From positions 1,922,001 to 1,986,000 of the forward strand of contig NZ_CP083760.1 of assembly GCF_020149915.1 (NCBI RefSeq): a DNA stretch of 64,000 bases. The letters are read 5' to 3'. Both the position numbers and the translations under genes were made by a program. Source of the DNA: Candidatus Sulfidibacterium hydrothermale. Its GTDB lineage: Bacteria > Bacteroidota > Bacteroidia > Bacteroidales > F082. The notes beneath the pieces are model-generated. The model was not told the origin of the DNA and ran no database searches. It saw nothing but the letters and a program-made list of their open reading frames with translations. Of this stretch, positions 34,640-42,445 are shown piece after piece (the first letter of the stretch is position 1; each line of letters opens with the position of its first letter).

Positions 34640-35575
34640 ATGACAACAATAAATCAGAAACAAGTGCGATTGCTGTATGAAGCTACAAAACAACTGAACA
34701 AAGTTTTAACTGTTAGGAATTTACTCTTATCAGCCTTATTTTCAACAATATTAGTTCTCTTAATCGATTTTTTATATGATTTAAGAATAATTGTTTTTAT
34801 AATATATCTAACAGTTTTTACATATATTTCTTACAAATTAATTTTTAAATATAAATTTTCCCGTTTAAAAAATCGACTTGACCCAACACCAGACTACGAT
34901 CAATTAATTACTCAAGATTATATTAACATTAAATTGGGCAAACAAAAGCTACGATTATATTTAAAAGATTGCCATTATTATATTTCAAGTGATTTTGTTT
35001 TTGTGTTTAAAACATATAAATTAATGGCAATATTTTCTATTGAAAAAATAAAACAAACTACACTGTTAGAAGACTTTCTTAAACGATTCAAAAAACAAAA
35101 AAAAGTCAGCCTTCTAGCGGTGGTAACTTTAATTGTAATTGCTATTTCTTTTACATGGAAAATAAGCCTTACAGAAATGAATCGGACTTTTCTATTGAAA
35201 AATAATAATTATATAGTTTTAAAAATTGTAAAAGGAGATTCTGTTTTATATCAAGCAAATAATTCTTATGTAGTCAAATTAGTGAATAATCAAATAAATG
35301 ACAATAATATTGGAGTTGAGAAAGAAGATGTTGAGATTTATATTCGACTTGAACCATTTAAGAGAATACGAGTTATGTATTTAATTCTTAACAATATCTC
35401 TGACAAGAACATTGATTCATTATCAAAAAGAATATTAGGGTTATATTCGTATCAGATTGAAGACAACAGAATAACTTTGTATAAAAGCAGTGACAACATA
35501 AGAATAATAGTAAAGATTGAAGAAGATAACCCTGCGCCTAACAACGGTTATACTTCATGCCGCAAAAAGTGCTAA
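34640..35575 (+). CDS. Cassette 14: membrane protein, unknown function
   Basis: 311 aa from the ATG at 34640 (a GTG at 34622 is an alternative). Two hydrophobic helices near the N-terminus (LLLSALFSTILVLLIDFLY and IIVFIIYLTVFTYISYKLIF), a cytoplasmic stretch, a third helix (VSLLAVVTLIVIAISFTWKI), then an extracytoplasmic domain. The last 12 or so residues (PNNGYTSCRKKC) are encoded by attC14. Not recognised. Sole gene of cassette 14 (34611-35661). Confidence 0.7.
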   Translation: MTTINQKQVRLLYEATKQLNKVLTVRNLLLSALFSTILVLLIDFLYDLRIIVFIIYLTVFTYISYKLIFKYKFSRLKNRLDPTPDYDQLITQDYINIKLGKQKLRLYLKDCHYYISSDFVFVFKTYKLMAIFSIEKIKQTTLLEDFLKRFKKQKKVSLLAVVTLIVIAISFTWKISLTEMNRTFLLKNNNYIVLKIVKGDSVLYQANNSYVVKLVNNQINDNNIGVEKEDVEIYIRLEPFKRIRVMYLILNNISDKNIDSLSKRILGLYSYQIEDNRITLYKSSDNIRIIVKIEEDNPAPNNGYTSCRKKC

Positions 35576-35667
35576 AATTGGAAATTAATTGTAAATTTGG
35601 AAATAATTGTAAACAGAAAAATAAATCAACAAAAATGCGGCACGTCGCATAGCCTCAACCGTTGGCA
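35536..35667 (+). repeat. attC site 14
   Basis: R'' GCCTAAC, R' GTTGGCA. CGCCTAAC is the complement of GTTAGGCG at the left end of cassette 14. The inner sequence is nearly identical to attC18 and attC30, which belong to non-coding family B. Confidence 0.88.
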
Positions 35668-36181
35668 GTCATGCCCACCGGCGGGTAATCATTCGTTCTT
35701 TGAGGCTGTCTTGCGCAGCTTGCTTTTGAAAAATCAGTTTTCATAAGACACATCTGTAAACAAGATGTTTACGTTGCAGCAAGCTGCTCAGGCCACAGAA
35801 CAATTTGGGGAAATGGCTTGCGTGACGGAAGGTCGAGTTCTTCCGGATTCTTCGTTTCGGGATTTCGCACGCGAGGGCAGGAGTAAGGCGGCGTAATCAT
35901 TTTTGCAGGTTGAAATTAATTTATGCGTTGTTTGAAAGATTCTCATTCAAAATAGGGAAGAGGCTCATTCATAAACGAAAATCTGGGAAATGATGTTGCA
36001 AAAATACTTCCGCCGCCTTCTGCAGGTTTCCGTACTGCCGTTGGGACACGTTCAGCCAACAGCGGCTCATAGTGCATGCCGCAAATTGTACTGAATTTGA
36101 AAATTAATTGTAAATTTGAGAATATTTGTAAACAGAGAAGATTATGAAAACCAATTGCGGCACGCACCATAGCCGCACCCG
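35662..36181 (+). repeat. Cassette 15: non-coding cassette, family A copy 5
   Basis: 520 bp. G/C variant at both ends. One arm of stem II reads CACGCGAG here, which keeps pairing through a G-T wobble. Confidence 0.85.
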
Positions 36182-36187
36182 TTGGTG
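36054..36187 (+). repeat. attC site 15 (type a)
   Basis: R'' AGCCAAC, R' GTTGGTG; closes cassette 15. Confidence 0.9.
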
Positions 36188-36212
36188 GCAAGGCAAATAA
36201 AAAAAGAGTAAT

Positions 36213-37052
36213 ATGAATAACAAACTAGAAAAACTTTTAAAGTTTGAATCAATTTTTGAGCAAAAACGATGGACTCAAATAAATGGTTATGATGAAAAAT
36301 TAGATCGTTTCGGTAGTTTAATAGATGTCCTTAAAGAAGAAGAAATAAACTTAATAATAGAACTTACACATATGTTTCAGTGGATGTCTTATAACGATTA
36401 TCATAATAATTTAAGGATGCTTTTAAAGCAAGTTTTAAAAGAATCTCTTAAAAATAAAAATCAATTAATTCTTTTTCCAATTATAAAACCTACAGATGAA
36501 GATAAATTAAAGAGCGGACATGTTGTAATGAAAATGATTGAAAGTATTAAACCCTCAATTAGTGGATTCAAGAATGTTAGATTAAAACTTTTTTCAGAAT
36601 TTAAAGATATCAAATCTGATAATTTCCAAATGGGTAAAAGTGATTACTTTATTCTTGTTGATGATTACATTGGGTCAGGAAAAACATTAACTAAAACCCT
36701 TTCAAAAATTAATGAAAATGGAAGTATTAGGAATAATTACGGAGTATTAGCAATTGCTATACAAAAACAAGCCAAGCAACTATTTGAAGAAAAAGGCATT
36801 ACGATTTATAATTCAATGATTTTAAAAAAAGGAATATCCGATACTTATATTTCGCCAGAATTAGAGAAGAAAATAGAAATAATGCAAAAGATTGAAAATA
36901 AAATACCGAAAGTTTCTAAATATAGATTTGGATATGAAAAATCAGAAGCATTAATATCACTAATGAAAACGCCAAATAATACTTTTCCTGTATTTTGGAA
37001 AGGATTAATTAATAAAGGAGAAGAAATTGAAGCACCATTTCAAAGATATTAG
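36213..37052 (+). CDS. Cassette 16: retron-associated phosphoribosyltransferase-like protein
   Basis: 279 aa. The PRPP-binding loop VDDYIGSGKT (residues 149-158) is the hallmark of type I phosphoribosyltransferases; the hydrophobic strand YFIL precedes it. The N-terminal 80 residues are a helical extension. The gene is followed within one cassette by a small protein gene, a structured RNA and a reverse transcriptase. As I recall, one described retron type carries PRTase-like plus winged-helix accessory genes, which fits. It would be the toxic effector or part of it. Confidence 0.8.
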   Translation: MNNKLEKLLKFESIFEQKRWTQINGYDEKLDRFGSLIDVLKEEEINLIIELTHMFQWMSYNDYHNNLRMLLKQVLKESLKNKNQLILFPIIKPTDEDKLKSGHVVMKMIESIKPSISGFKNVRLKLFSEFKDIKSDNFQMGKSDYFILVDDYIGSGKTLTKTLSKINENGSIRNNYGVLAIAIQKQAKQLFEEKGITIYNSMILKKGISDTYISPELEKKIEIMQKIENKIPKVSKYRFGYEKSEALISLMKTPNNTFPVFWKGLINKGEEIEAPFQRY

Positions 37053-37056
37053 AAAA

Positions 37057-37371
37057 ATGAAAGAAAAAGAAATATATTTATTACTCAACGCTATTAAGAA
37101 AAACACAGATATAAAACGTTTAGTTAGAGAAGGTTTATCTTATACAAAGATTGTAGAACTCACAAAAGAAGTAATATCAAATGGATTTGTGACATATGAT
37201 AATGATGTTATTACTCTCTCCGAAAAAGGTGAATTATTTTATGATAAAGTAAAAGACTCTTTTAAAAGAATAAATAAAGAAGAGTGGATTGAAAAGGATT
37301 TAAAAAATAAAATTCCTAAACTTGATAAAAATGTTATATTTTTACCAAGGCAAAACGAATTAACTTTTTAA
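37057..37371 (+). CDS. Cassette 16: small helix-rich (winged-helix-like) retron accessory protein
   Basis: 104 aa from the ATG at 37057, 4 bp after the PRTase stop; a TTG at 37027 would overlap it. The pattern of helices followed by a wing-like turn (IKRLVREGLSYTKIVELTKE, NGFVTYDNDVITLSEKGELF) resembles a winged helix with the T/S-x-K-G ending typical of MarR/PadR-like domains. It may bind DNA or the retron product. The assignment is by pattern and context. Confidence 0.65.
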   Translation: MKEKEIYLLLNAIKKNTDIKRLVREGLSYTKIVELTKEVISNGFVTYDNDVITLSEKGELFYDKVKDSFKRINKEEWIEKDLKNKIPKLDKNVIFLPRQNELTF

Positions 37372-37378
37372 GTTCTTT

Positions 37379-37556
37379 TCTTAAAAGTTTTGTGTTGGCT
37401 GTGCTAACACCGGAATAGTGAGTCACTATTCTGTAATGGAATGGGCTTTCAAGCCTTCGGGTTTAAAAGGGCTGCCGCTGAGGCTCCAGCCCTTTTAAAC
37501 CCGTATTCACTAACTTGAGTGGGGAGTCTTCTCCCCACTCAATTAACGATTTAAGA
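37379..37556 (+). ncRNA. Cassette 16: candidate retron msr-msd RNA
   Basis: Between the accessory gene and the RT lies a 186-bp non-coding stretch dominated by hairpins: SL1 37392-37410, SL2 37413-37431 (GAATAGTG/CACTATTC), SL3 37443-37456, SL4 with a perfect 17-bp stem 37458-37474/37487-37503 and a 12-nt loop, and SL5 with a 12-bp stem 37515-37526/37531-37542. Flanking inverted repeats TCTTAAA (37379-37385) and TTTAAGA (37550-37556) are in the position of a1/a2. SL4 is the likely msd template. The RT start follows at 37558. Confidence 0.78.
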
Positions 37557-37557
37557 C

Positions 37558-38586
37558 ATGAACTTTGAACAATATAAAGTAATTTTCGAAAAAGAAGCAT
37601 CCAATTCAGGGTATTCAGAAACAAATATTCGGCGCTGTCTTACGTATGCAGAAATATTATTTGCAAACAAGGTTCCTGTCATTTACAATACTTCTCATTT
37701 GTCTGTTCTTGTAGGATATAACAAAAGATATTTAAAAAGAGCTGTTGTTTATACACCATATTTTTATAGAGATTTTCAAATTAAAAAGAAAAACGGAAAG
37801 TTTAGAAAAATTTCGGAACCTCTCCCTAGTTTAAAAGAAATCCAAACTTGGATTCTTGAAAATATTTTATCAAATATTCCTATTAGTCCATTTGCTAAAG
37901 CTTATAAAAAAAATACTAGTATCATTGAAAACCTAAGATTTCATGTAAACCAACCAAAAGTTTTTACATTAGATTTAGAGAACTTTTTCCCCTCTATTAA
38001 AACTGATTCAATTGAGAGTATATTTCTAAATGTTGGGTATTCAAAGATATTATCTAACCTTATGGCTAAACTCTGTACTCGTGATAATTCATTGCCTCAA
38101 GGAGCTCCGACAAGCCCATATTTATCTAATATTTTTTTTAAACCAGTAGATGATATAATCTCAAGATATTGTATAGATAATAAAATAAGATATACTAGAT
38201 ATGCAGATGATTTAAGTTTTTCTGGAGATTTTGATGAGAATTCTCTTATGGAATTTGTGAGTAATGTTATAAGTGAGTTAAATCTTACTATTAACAAAAA
38301 CAAAACAAGACTTATGACCCCGAATATGAGACAAACAGTAACTGGTATTGTTGTAAATAAAAAAACACAAGTTGTTTTTCATAAAAGAAATAATTTAAGG
38401 AAAGATATTTATTATATCAAAAAATATGGTCTGCACAATCATATGAAATTTAGGAATATTAAACAATCAAATTATTTAGAACATTTGTTGGGTAAAGTTA
38501 ATTTTGTTCTCCAGTTAAATCCGAATGATATTGAATTCAAAAGATATAAAAATTTTTTGATTGAATTAAAAAATAAAATTGAATAA
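37558..38586 (+). CDS. Cassette 16: retron-type reverse transcriptase
   Basis: 342 aa. RT motifs in order: TLDLENFFPSI (first metal Asp139), LPQGAPTSPYLSN (179-191), RYADDLSFSG (catalytic YADD 215-218), KNKTRLM. Retron-specific features: N-x-x-x-H (NLRFH, 125-129) in region X and the VTG triplet (261-263) in region Y. It reverse-transcribes the upstream RNA into a branched RNA-DNA hybrid that controls the toxic partner. No maturase or endonuclease domain is present, which argues against a group II intron protein. Confidence 0.93.
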   Translation: MNFEQYKVIFEKEASNSGYSETNIRRCLTYAEILFANKVPVIYNTSHLSVLVGYNKRYLKRAVVYTPYFYRDFQIKKKNGKFRKISEPLPSLKEIQTWILENILSNIPISPFAKAYKKNTSIIENLRFHVNQPKVFTLDLENFFPSIKTDSIESIFLNVGYSKILSNLMAKLCTRDNSLPQGAPTSPYLSNIFFKPVDDIISRYCIDNKIRYTRYADDLSFSGDFDENSLMEFVSNVISELNLTINKNKTRLMTPNMRQTVTGIVVNKKTQVVFHKRNNLRKDIYYIKKYGLHNHMKFRNIKQSNYLEHLLGKVNFVLQLNPNDIEFKRYKNFLIELKNKIE

Positions 38587-38595
38587 TAGCCCAGC

Positions 38596-38725
38596 CACCA
38601 ACATCAGCTATACTTCATGCCGCAAATGATTGTAAATAAGGTGATTAAGCTCTGATTAAGCATATTGGTAAATAGAATAAACAAACAATAAAATGCGGCA
38701 CATCGCATAGCCCTGCACGTTAGCA
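38596..38725 (+). repeat. attC site 16 (type c)
   Basis: R'' CACCAAC, R' GTTAGCA. Extended GCCACCAAC is the complement of GTTGGTGGC at the left end of cassette 16 (36182), which shows that the whole 2.5-kb retron operon is one cassette. Confidence 0.9.
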
Positions 38726-38735
38726 CACATAAAAA

Positions 38736-39182
38736 ATGAAAGCAAAAAGAAAACCAATAGAATTACATCCAGTAAAAAATCGTTCTAATTGGAAAGAATT
38801 TTGGAAAACTTTTTGGAAAGGCGAACCGCCAAAATTAGTTGGTAAAACAGCAATAACTGGACGTATAACAAATCTAAGCACGAAAATCAAGGTTACAAAA
38901 AGAATAATTGAAATATTAAACGTTGCATCTGAAATTAAAATTGGTGTTACAGGAGACACGGAAGCCAGAATGGACGGAATAGATTATAGAAAAGGTTTTG
39001 ATTATGTAACAAGAGTATATAAAACGACAAGTAAAGAAGTGGCAATAAATTATGAAGTTGAATTAATAAAGAAATTTAAAAAATCTCATCCAAAAAAAGT
39101 TCTAAATAAATCAATAACAAAAGCGAGTCGTCTAACAACATATAATGGGATTTTCTATGTTTATGTAGTGTTTAATAAATAA
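38736..39182 (+). CDS. Cassette 17: GIY-YIG-like protein, possibly circularly permuted
   Basis: 148 aa. It contains EIKIGVTGDTEARMDGIDYR (like the YIG strand with the conserved Arg), an Ala/Glu-rich helix INYEVELIKKFKKSH with a candidate metal Glu, and ends with GIFYVYVVF, which looks like the GIY strand. In standard GIY-YIG domains the GIY strand comes first; here it comes last. The likeness is weak and needs a profile search. It lies 3 bp upstream of the next gene. Confidence 0.5.
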   Translation: MKAKRKPIELHPVKNRSNWKEFWKTFWKGEPPKLVGKTAITGRITNLSTKIKVTKRIIEILNVASEIKIGVTGDTEARMDGIDYRKGFDYVTRVYKTTSKEVAINYEVELIKKFKKSHPKKVLNKSITKASRLTTYNGIFYVYVVFNK

Positions 39183-39185
39183 ATT

Positions 39186-39824
39186 ATGGATGAATTAATA
39201 AAACAAGCATTAGAAAAATATTTTTCAGATTTTAAAGAATATAATCTATTAATATTGATTGGCTTTACAATAGTTATTGCCATAATTCAGATTATTCAAT
39301 CAATGTGGGTAAGTAAAAAAATAGAAAAGTTTAAAAATGAATTAAAAAAATCTGAAATTAAATATTCAAAATATAATCAGCTTCAAATTGAAGCATTAAG
39401 TGAAGCATATGAATTGTTAACGGATTTTTTAAGTCAGACGTTTACAATTAAAAATAAAATAAATTCATCCTCACCAGAAATAATCACATCAATCTCTAAA
39501 AGATGGTTAAATAGTTATGGTAATGTTTATACAATTTTTTCGAAAAAAAAGTATATTTTGCCTCATTCTATTAAAAAAGAATTTTCTTTAATTGTTAAGG
39601 ATTTGCATGATATGAGAAAATACATAGAAAGTGAAAAAAATTTAAGTGCTATGCATCATACTTGGCAAAATGGAGAAGTTGAATTTATGGGAGATAATCA
39701 AGATCTGAAACAACTGAAAGATGAATTAAATAAGTATGACAAAAGAGGTATAATAAACAAGACAATTGAAAACATTAAAAGTATAAAGAATGAGATTGAA
39801 AATTATTTTGATAAAATAGAATAA
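39186..39824 (+). CDS. Cassette 17: membrane-anchored coiled-coil protein
   Basis: 212 aa, not recognised. A hydrophobic helix at about residues 18-40 (YNLLILIGFTIVIAIIQIIQS) is followed by a Lys/Glu-rich coiled coil (KKIEKFKNELKKSEIKYSKY) and a helical domain. It shares cassette 17 (38720-39953) with the GIY-YIG-like gene and is probably co-translated. A membrane-bound partner of a cytosolic nuclease would be one reading; no direct evidence. Confidence 0.7.
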   Translation: MDELIKQALEKYFSDFKEYNLLILIGFTIVIAIIQIIQSMWVSKKIEKFKNELKKSEIKYSKYNQLQIEALSEAYELLTDFLSQTFTIKNKINSSSPEIITSISKRWLNSYGNVYTIFSKKKYILPHSIKKEFSLIVKDLHDMRKYIESEKNLSAMHHTWQNGEVEFMGDNQDLKQLKDELNKYDKRGIINKTIENIKSIKNEIENYFDKIE

Positions 39825-39828
39825 CGTG

Positions 39829-39959
39829 TGCTAACATCACCTATACTTCATGGCGCAAATAGTTGTAAATAAAGCGATTAAACCTTGATAGAACATATTG
39901 GTAAATACGAAAATTAAACAATAAAATTGCGCCACGCAGCATAGCCCTGCACGTTAGCA
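39829..39959 (+). repeat. attC site 17 (type c)
   Basis: R'' TGCTAAC, R' GTTAGCA. Extended GTGTGCTAAC is the complement of GTTAGCACAC at the left end of cassette 17. Confidence 0.88.
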
Positions 39960-40465
39960 GTCATTCCCTCTGGCGGACAGAAAGCGTACTGTAGGGCTTT
40001 TGGGTGCAGCCTGCTGTTGATCAATTGTTTTTCAAAAGGCACATCTGTAAACAAGATGTTTCCGTAAAAGCAGGCTGCACAGGCCACAGGTTAGCCCGGG
40101 GGAAAGAAAAACGTTCCTGAAGTGTTTGTTTTTACAGGGATTTTGGTTTCCGGTATTCGCACGCAAGGGTAGGCAAAAGTCGGCGTCATCATTTTTGCAG
40201 GGAAAGACAAACAATCATTAATTGGAAAAGCAGAAGTTAAAATGGAAAATGCTGATTCAAATGGAAGATAAGAGGAAGGGGAGCAAAAATGCTTCCGCCG
40301 CCTGAGGGTCATTATCCGTATTGCCTTCGGGAAACAGGCTGCTAACAACGGTTATGCTTCATGCCGCAAAAAGTGCTTAAATTGGAAATTAATTGTAAAT
40401 TTGGAAATAATTGTAAACAGAAAAATAAATCAACAAAAATGCGGCACGTCGCATAGCCTCAACCG
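39954..40465 (+). repeat. Cassette 18: non-coding cassette, family B copy 1
   Basis: 512 bp without a credible gene. It shares layout with family A: hairpin I is GTGCAGCCTGCT (40004-40015) against AGCAGGCTGCAC (40069-40080), where a T-A pair of family A is replaced by C-G. The inner ACATCT/AGATGT hairpin is kept. Stem III is CGGCG-TCATC-ATTTTTGC against GCAAAAAT-GCTTC-CGCCG, with the same 5x5 internal loop. The rest has diverged. By eye identical to cassette 30. Confidence 0.85.
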
Positions 40466-40471
40466 TTGTGT
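40340..40471 (+). repeat. attC site 18
   Basis: R'' TGCTAAC, R' GTTGTGT. CTGCTAAC matches the complement of GTTAGCAG at the left end of cassette 18 (8 bp). Confidence 0.88.
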
Positions 40472-40494
40472 GCAAGCAAAAAAAACGTGAGTGA

Positions 40495-40839
40495 ATGACA
40501 AAAGCAACAATCGATATTAACGAATCAAAAATAAAACAGTACGTGGAACCTCTAAGATCTGAAAATCAAGAGATTCGTACTCAACTTGATTTTGGATATT
40601 CTTATGACGGAAAGATTGTTGAAATTTATGAGATCAGACCTTTGTGGAACAATCCGGCGGAAACACAAAATATTCCCTTTGTAAAAATTAGATTTTATAA
40701 GTCAAAACAATTATGGAATTTATATTGGATGCGAGCAAGTGGGAAATGGGAACTTTACAAACCTTTCTCGAAATCAACTTGCATAGATAAAATCATTGGA
40801 GTAATTAGGGAAGATAAACACGGTTGTTTTTTTGGTTAA
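40495..40839 (+). CDS. Cassette 19: DUF3024-like protein
   Basis: 114 aa. The pattern TQLDFGYSYDGKIVEIYEIRPLW, then PFVKIRFYKSKQLWNLYWMRAS and GKWELYKPF matches DUF3024, a small family of unknown function common in Bacteroidota. It lies just upstream of a HEPN-like gene in the same cassette (40466-41625). The intergenic spacing is 13 bp from its stop to the preferred ATG of the next gene. Confidence 0.75.
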   Translation: MTKATIDINESKIKQYVEPLRSENQEIRTQLDFGYSYDGKIVEIYEIRPLWNNPAETQNIPFVKIRFYKSKQLWNLYWMRASGKWELYKPFSKSTCIDKIIGVIREDKHGCFFG

Positions 40840-40852
40840 GTCTAATAAAGAA

Positions 40853-41488
40853 ATGGATAAAGAGATTTTTAAAAATAGTTTTATTGAAAACCTGAACAAA
40901 AATTTTCCAGAATTATCAAAAAATTTTGATTTTAAATTGAAGGTGTTTAGTGAATTAAATACGATTCTCTTTGAAATTAATAAATGTTTGCTACTTGAAT
41001 TTAATCGTGCAGCGATAACACTAACTAATAATTTAATTGAACGCCTGCTTAAATTAGCGTTGATTTATCAAGAAGTTGGTATTGGATCAAAACCGGTAGA
41101 AAAATGGACTGAAATATTTAGCGAACCAAATAAAAAATATGGACAATTAAAACTTGGAAATTCAATAGAATTATGTAAAAAAAATAAACTAATAACCGAA
41201 GAAGAAAAACAAATACTATTCAATCATATAAGAGTTTTAATGAGAAATGGGTTTGCTCATGCTGACAGTTCTGAAATTTTGGCTGATTTGCCAGATAATT
41301 CAATAGGTTTTCAAGCATCATTAAGTAATCCAACAGATATAAAAGAAGTTAGAATGGATTATAAAGTAATCCCTTTTATGCAAGAGTTACAAATGGAGAA
41401 TTTTGCTAATGAAAATTCAAGACCTTATTTCAAATTTGTCTTTAGATTAATTTTTAAGATTGAAAAAAGACTTATTGAAAATAATTAA
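40853..41488 (+). CDS. Cassette 19: HEPN-like protein, candidate RNase
   Basis: 211 aa from the ATG at 40853 (a TTG at 40832 overlaps the previous gene). Mostly helical. A long helix LLLEFNRAAITLTNNLIERLLKLALIYQ is followed by MRNGFAHAD, where R131-N-x-x-x-H136 fits the HEPN RNase motif RNxxxH at the end of a helix. HEPN proteins are often toxins paired with a small antitoxin. DUF3024 upstream could be that partner, but this is inference from adjacency. Confidence 0.65.
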   Translation: MDKEIFKNSFIENLNKNFPELSKNFDFKLKVFSELNTILFEINKCLLLEFNRAAITLTNNLIERLLKLALIYQEVGIGSKPVEKWTEIFSEPNKKYGQLKLGNSIELCKKNKLITEEEKQILFNHIRVLMRNGFAHADSSEILADLPDNSIGFQASLSNPTDIKEVRMDYKVIPFMQELQMENFANENSRPYFKFVFRLIFKIEKRLIENN

Positions 41489-41498
41489 TAATGCCAGC

Positions 41499-41631
41499 AC
41501 ACAACAGCGGCTCATAGTGCATGCCGCAAATTGTACTAAAATTGAAAATAAATCGTAAATTTGAGAATATTTGTAAACAGAAAGATTATGAAAACCAAAT
41601 GCGGCACGCACCATAGCCACACCCGTTGTAG
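41499..41631 (+). repeat. attC site 19 (type a)
   Basis: R'' ACACAAC, R' GTTGTAG. Extended GCACACAAC is the complement of GTTGTGTGC at the left end of cassette 19. A gene cassette with the same inner attC as family A. Confidence 0.9.
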
Positions 41632-41695
41632 CCAATTTGGTATGAGTATTTTAATAAACATTTGAGAAAGAGTAGAATATTGTAAGAAATATAAA

Positions 41696-42283
41696 TTGAA
41701 AACACTGTTTACTAAAACATATAGGAAAAAAGTTCAGAACAAGAGAAAGGAAGATATTATTGATTTGTTTTTGACGAATATTAGTGGAACTCATTACCGT
41801 AAGGTTGAAAGAGAAAGTGACAAACTCATTATCAAAGGATCATTTCCCGAACTTTTTCAAAATAGTATTATGACTTTATGGGCTGGATTTTGTAGGAAAG
41901 CCGAATTGTATTTTTCAATAAACAATGATATTGTTTATTCTGTAGATTATACTTACGGAGTCATTTCACTGTTTACAGCTCTTATGGCCAGTATATTACC
42001 TATGCTATTTTTTTCATTAAATATTGCGACGTATGGATTTGTACCATTATCTGTCTTAGTCTTAGGAATATTTCATATCATTATTCGGCTATATCTTCAC
42101 CGACAAGTTTTTGTTAAAACTTTAAACTTTAAGAATCTGTACAAAGGAAAATATGATTGGAATAAAATTTTAAAAAGCAAAACGGATAATGAATTAAAAA
42201 ATATAGTCAATGGAAATACGACATTAACGATTGAAGTTCAAAAAATGGCGGAAGAAGAATTAATTAGAAGAAAAGAAAAATAA
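41696..42283 (+). CDS. Cassette 20: membrane protein, unknown function
   Basis: 195 aa if started at the TTG at 41696; no ATG is available before about residue 62, and the in-frame stop upstream (41663) rules out a longer form. Two hydrophobic helices at about residues 95-118 and 120-140 (LFTALMASILPMLFFSLNIA, GFVPLSVLVLGIFHIIIRLY) sit between a basic N-terminal domain and a Lys/Glu-rich tail. Not recognised. Sole gene of cassette 20 (41626-42418). Confidence 0.6.
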   Translation: MKTLFTKTYRKKVQNKRKEDIIDLFLTNISGTHYRKVERESDKLIIKGSFPELFQNSIMTLWAGFCRKAELYFSINNDIVYSVDYTYGVISLFTALMASILPMLFFSLNIATYGFVPLSVLVLGIFHIIIRLYLHRQVFVKTLNFKNLYKGKYDWNKILKSKTDNELKNIVNGNTTLTIEVQKMAEEELIRRKEK

Positions 42284-42294
42284 AGAAAAACTGG

Positions 42295-42424
42295 CTACAA
42301 CATCAGCTATACTGCATGGCGCAAATAACTGTAAATAAATGGATTAGCTTTGATTAAACATGTTTGTAAATTGAAAAATCAAACAATAAAAATGCACCAC
42401 GCAGCATAGCCCTGCACGTTGGGC
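42295..42424 (+). repeat. attC site 20 (type c)
   Basis: R'' CTACAAC, R' GTTGGGC. Extended GGCTACAAC is the complement of GTTGTAGCC at the left end of cassette 20. Contains TAGCTTTG, a -7-like box. Confidence 0.88.
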
Positions 42425-42445
42425 ACAATATAAAAAACAAGCATT

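Noticed and set aside
37392-37410. A GTTGGC...GCTAAC hairpin in the retron non-coding region as a further attC
   Set aside because: The boxes are only 3 bp apart, with no inner arms or spacer; cassette 16's ends match each other without needing a junction here.
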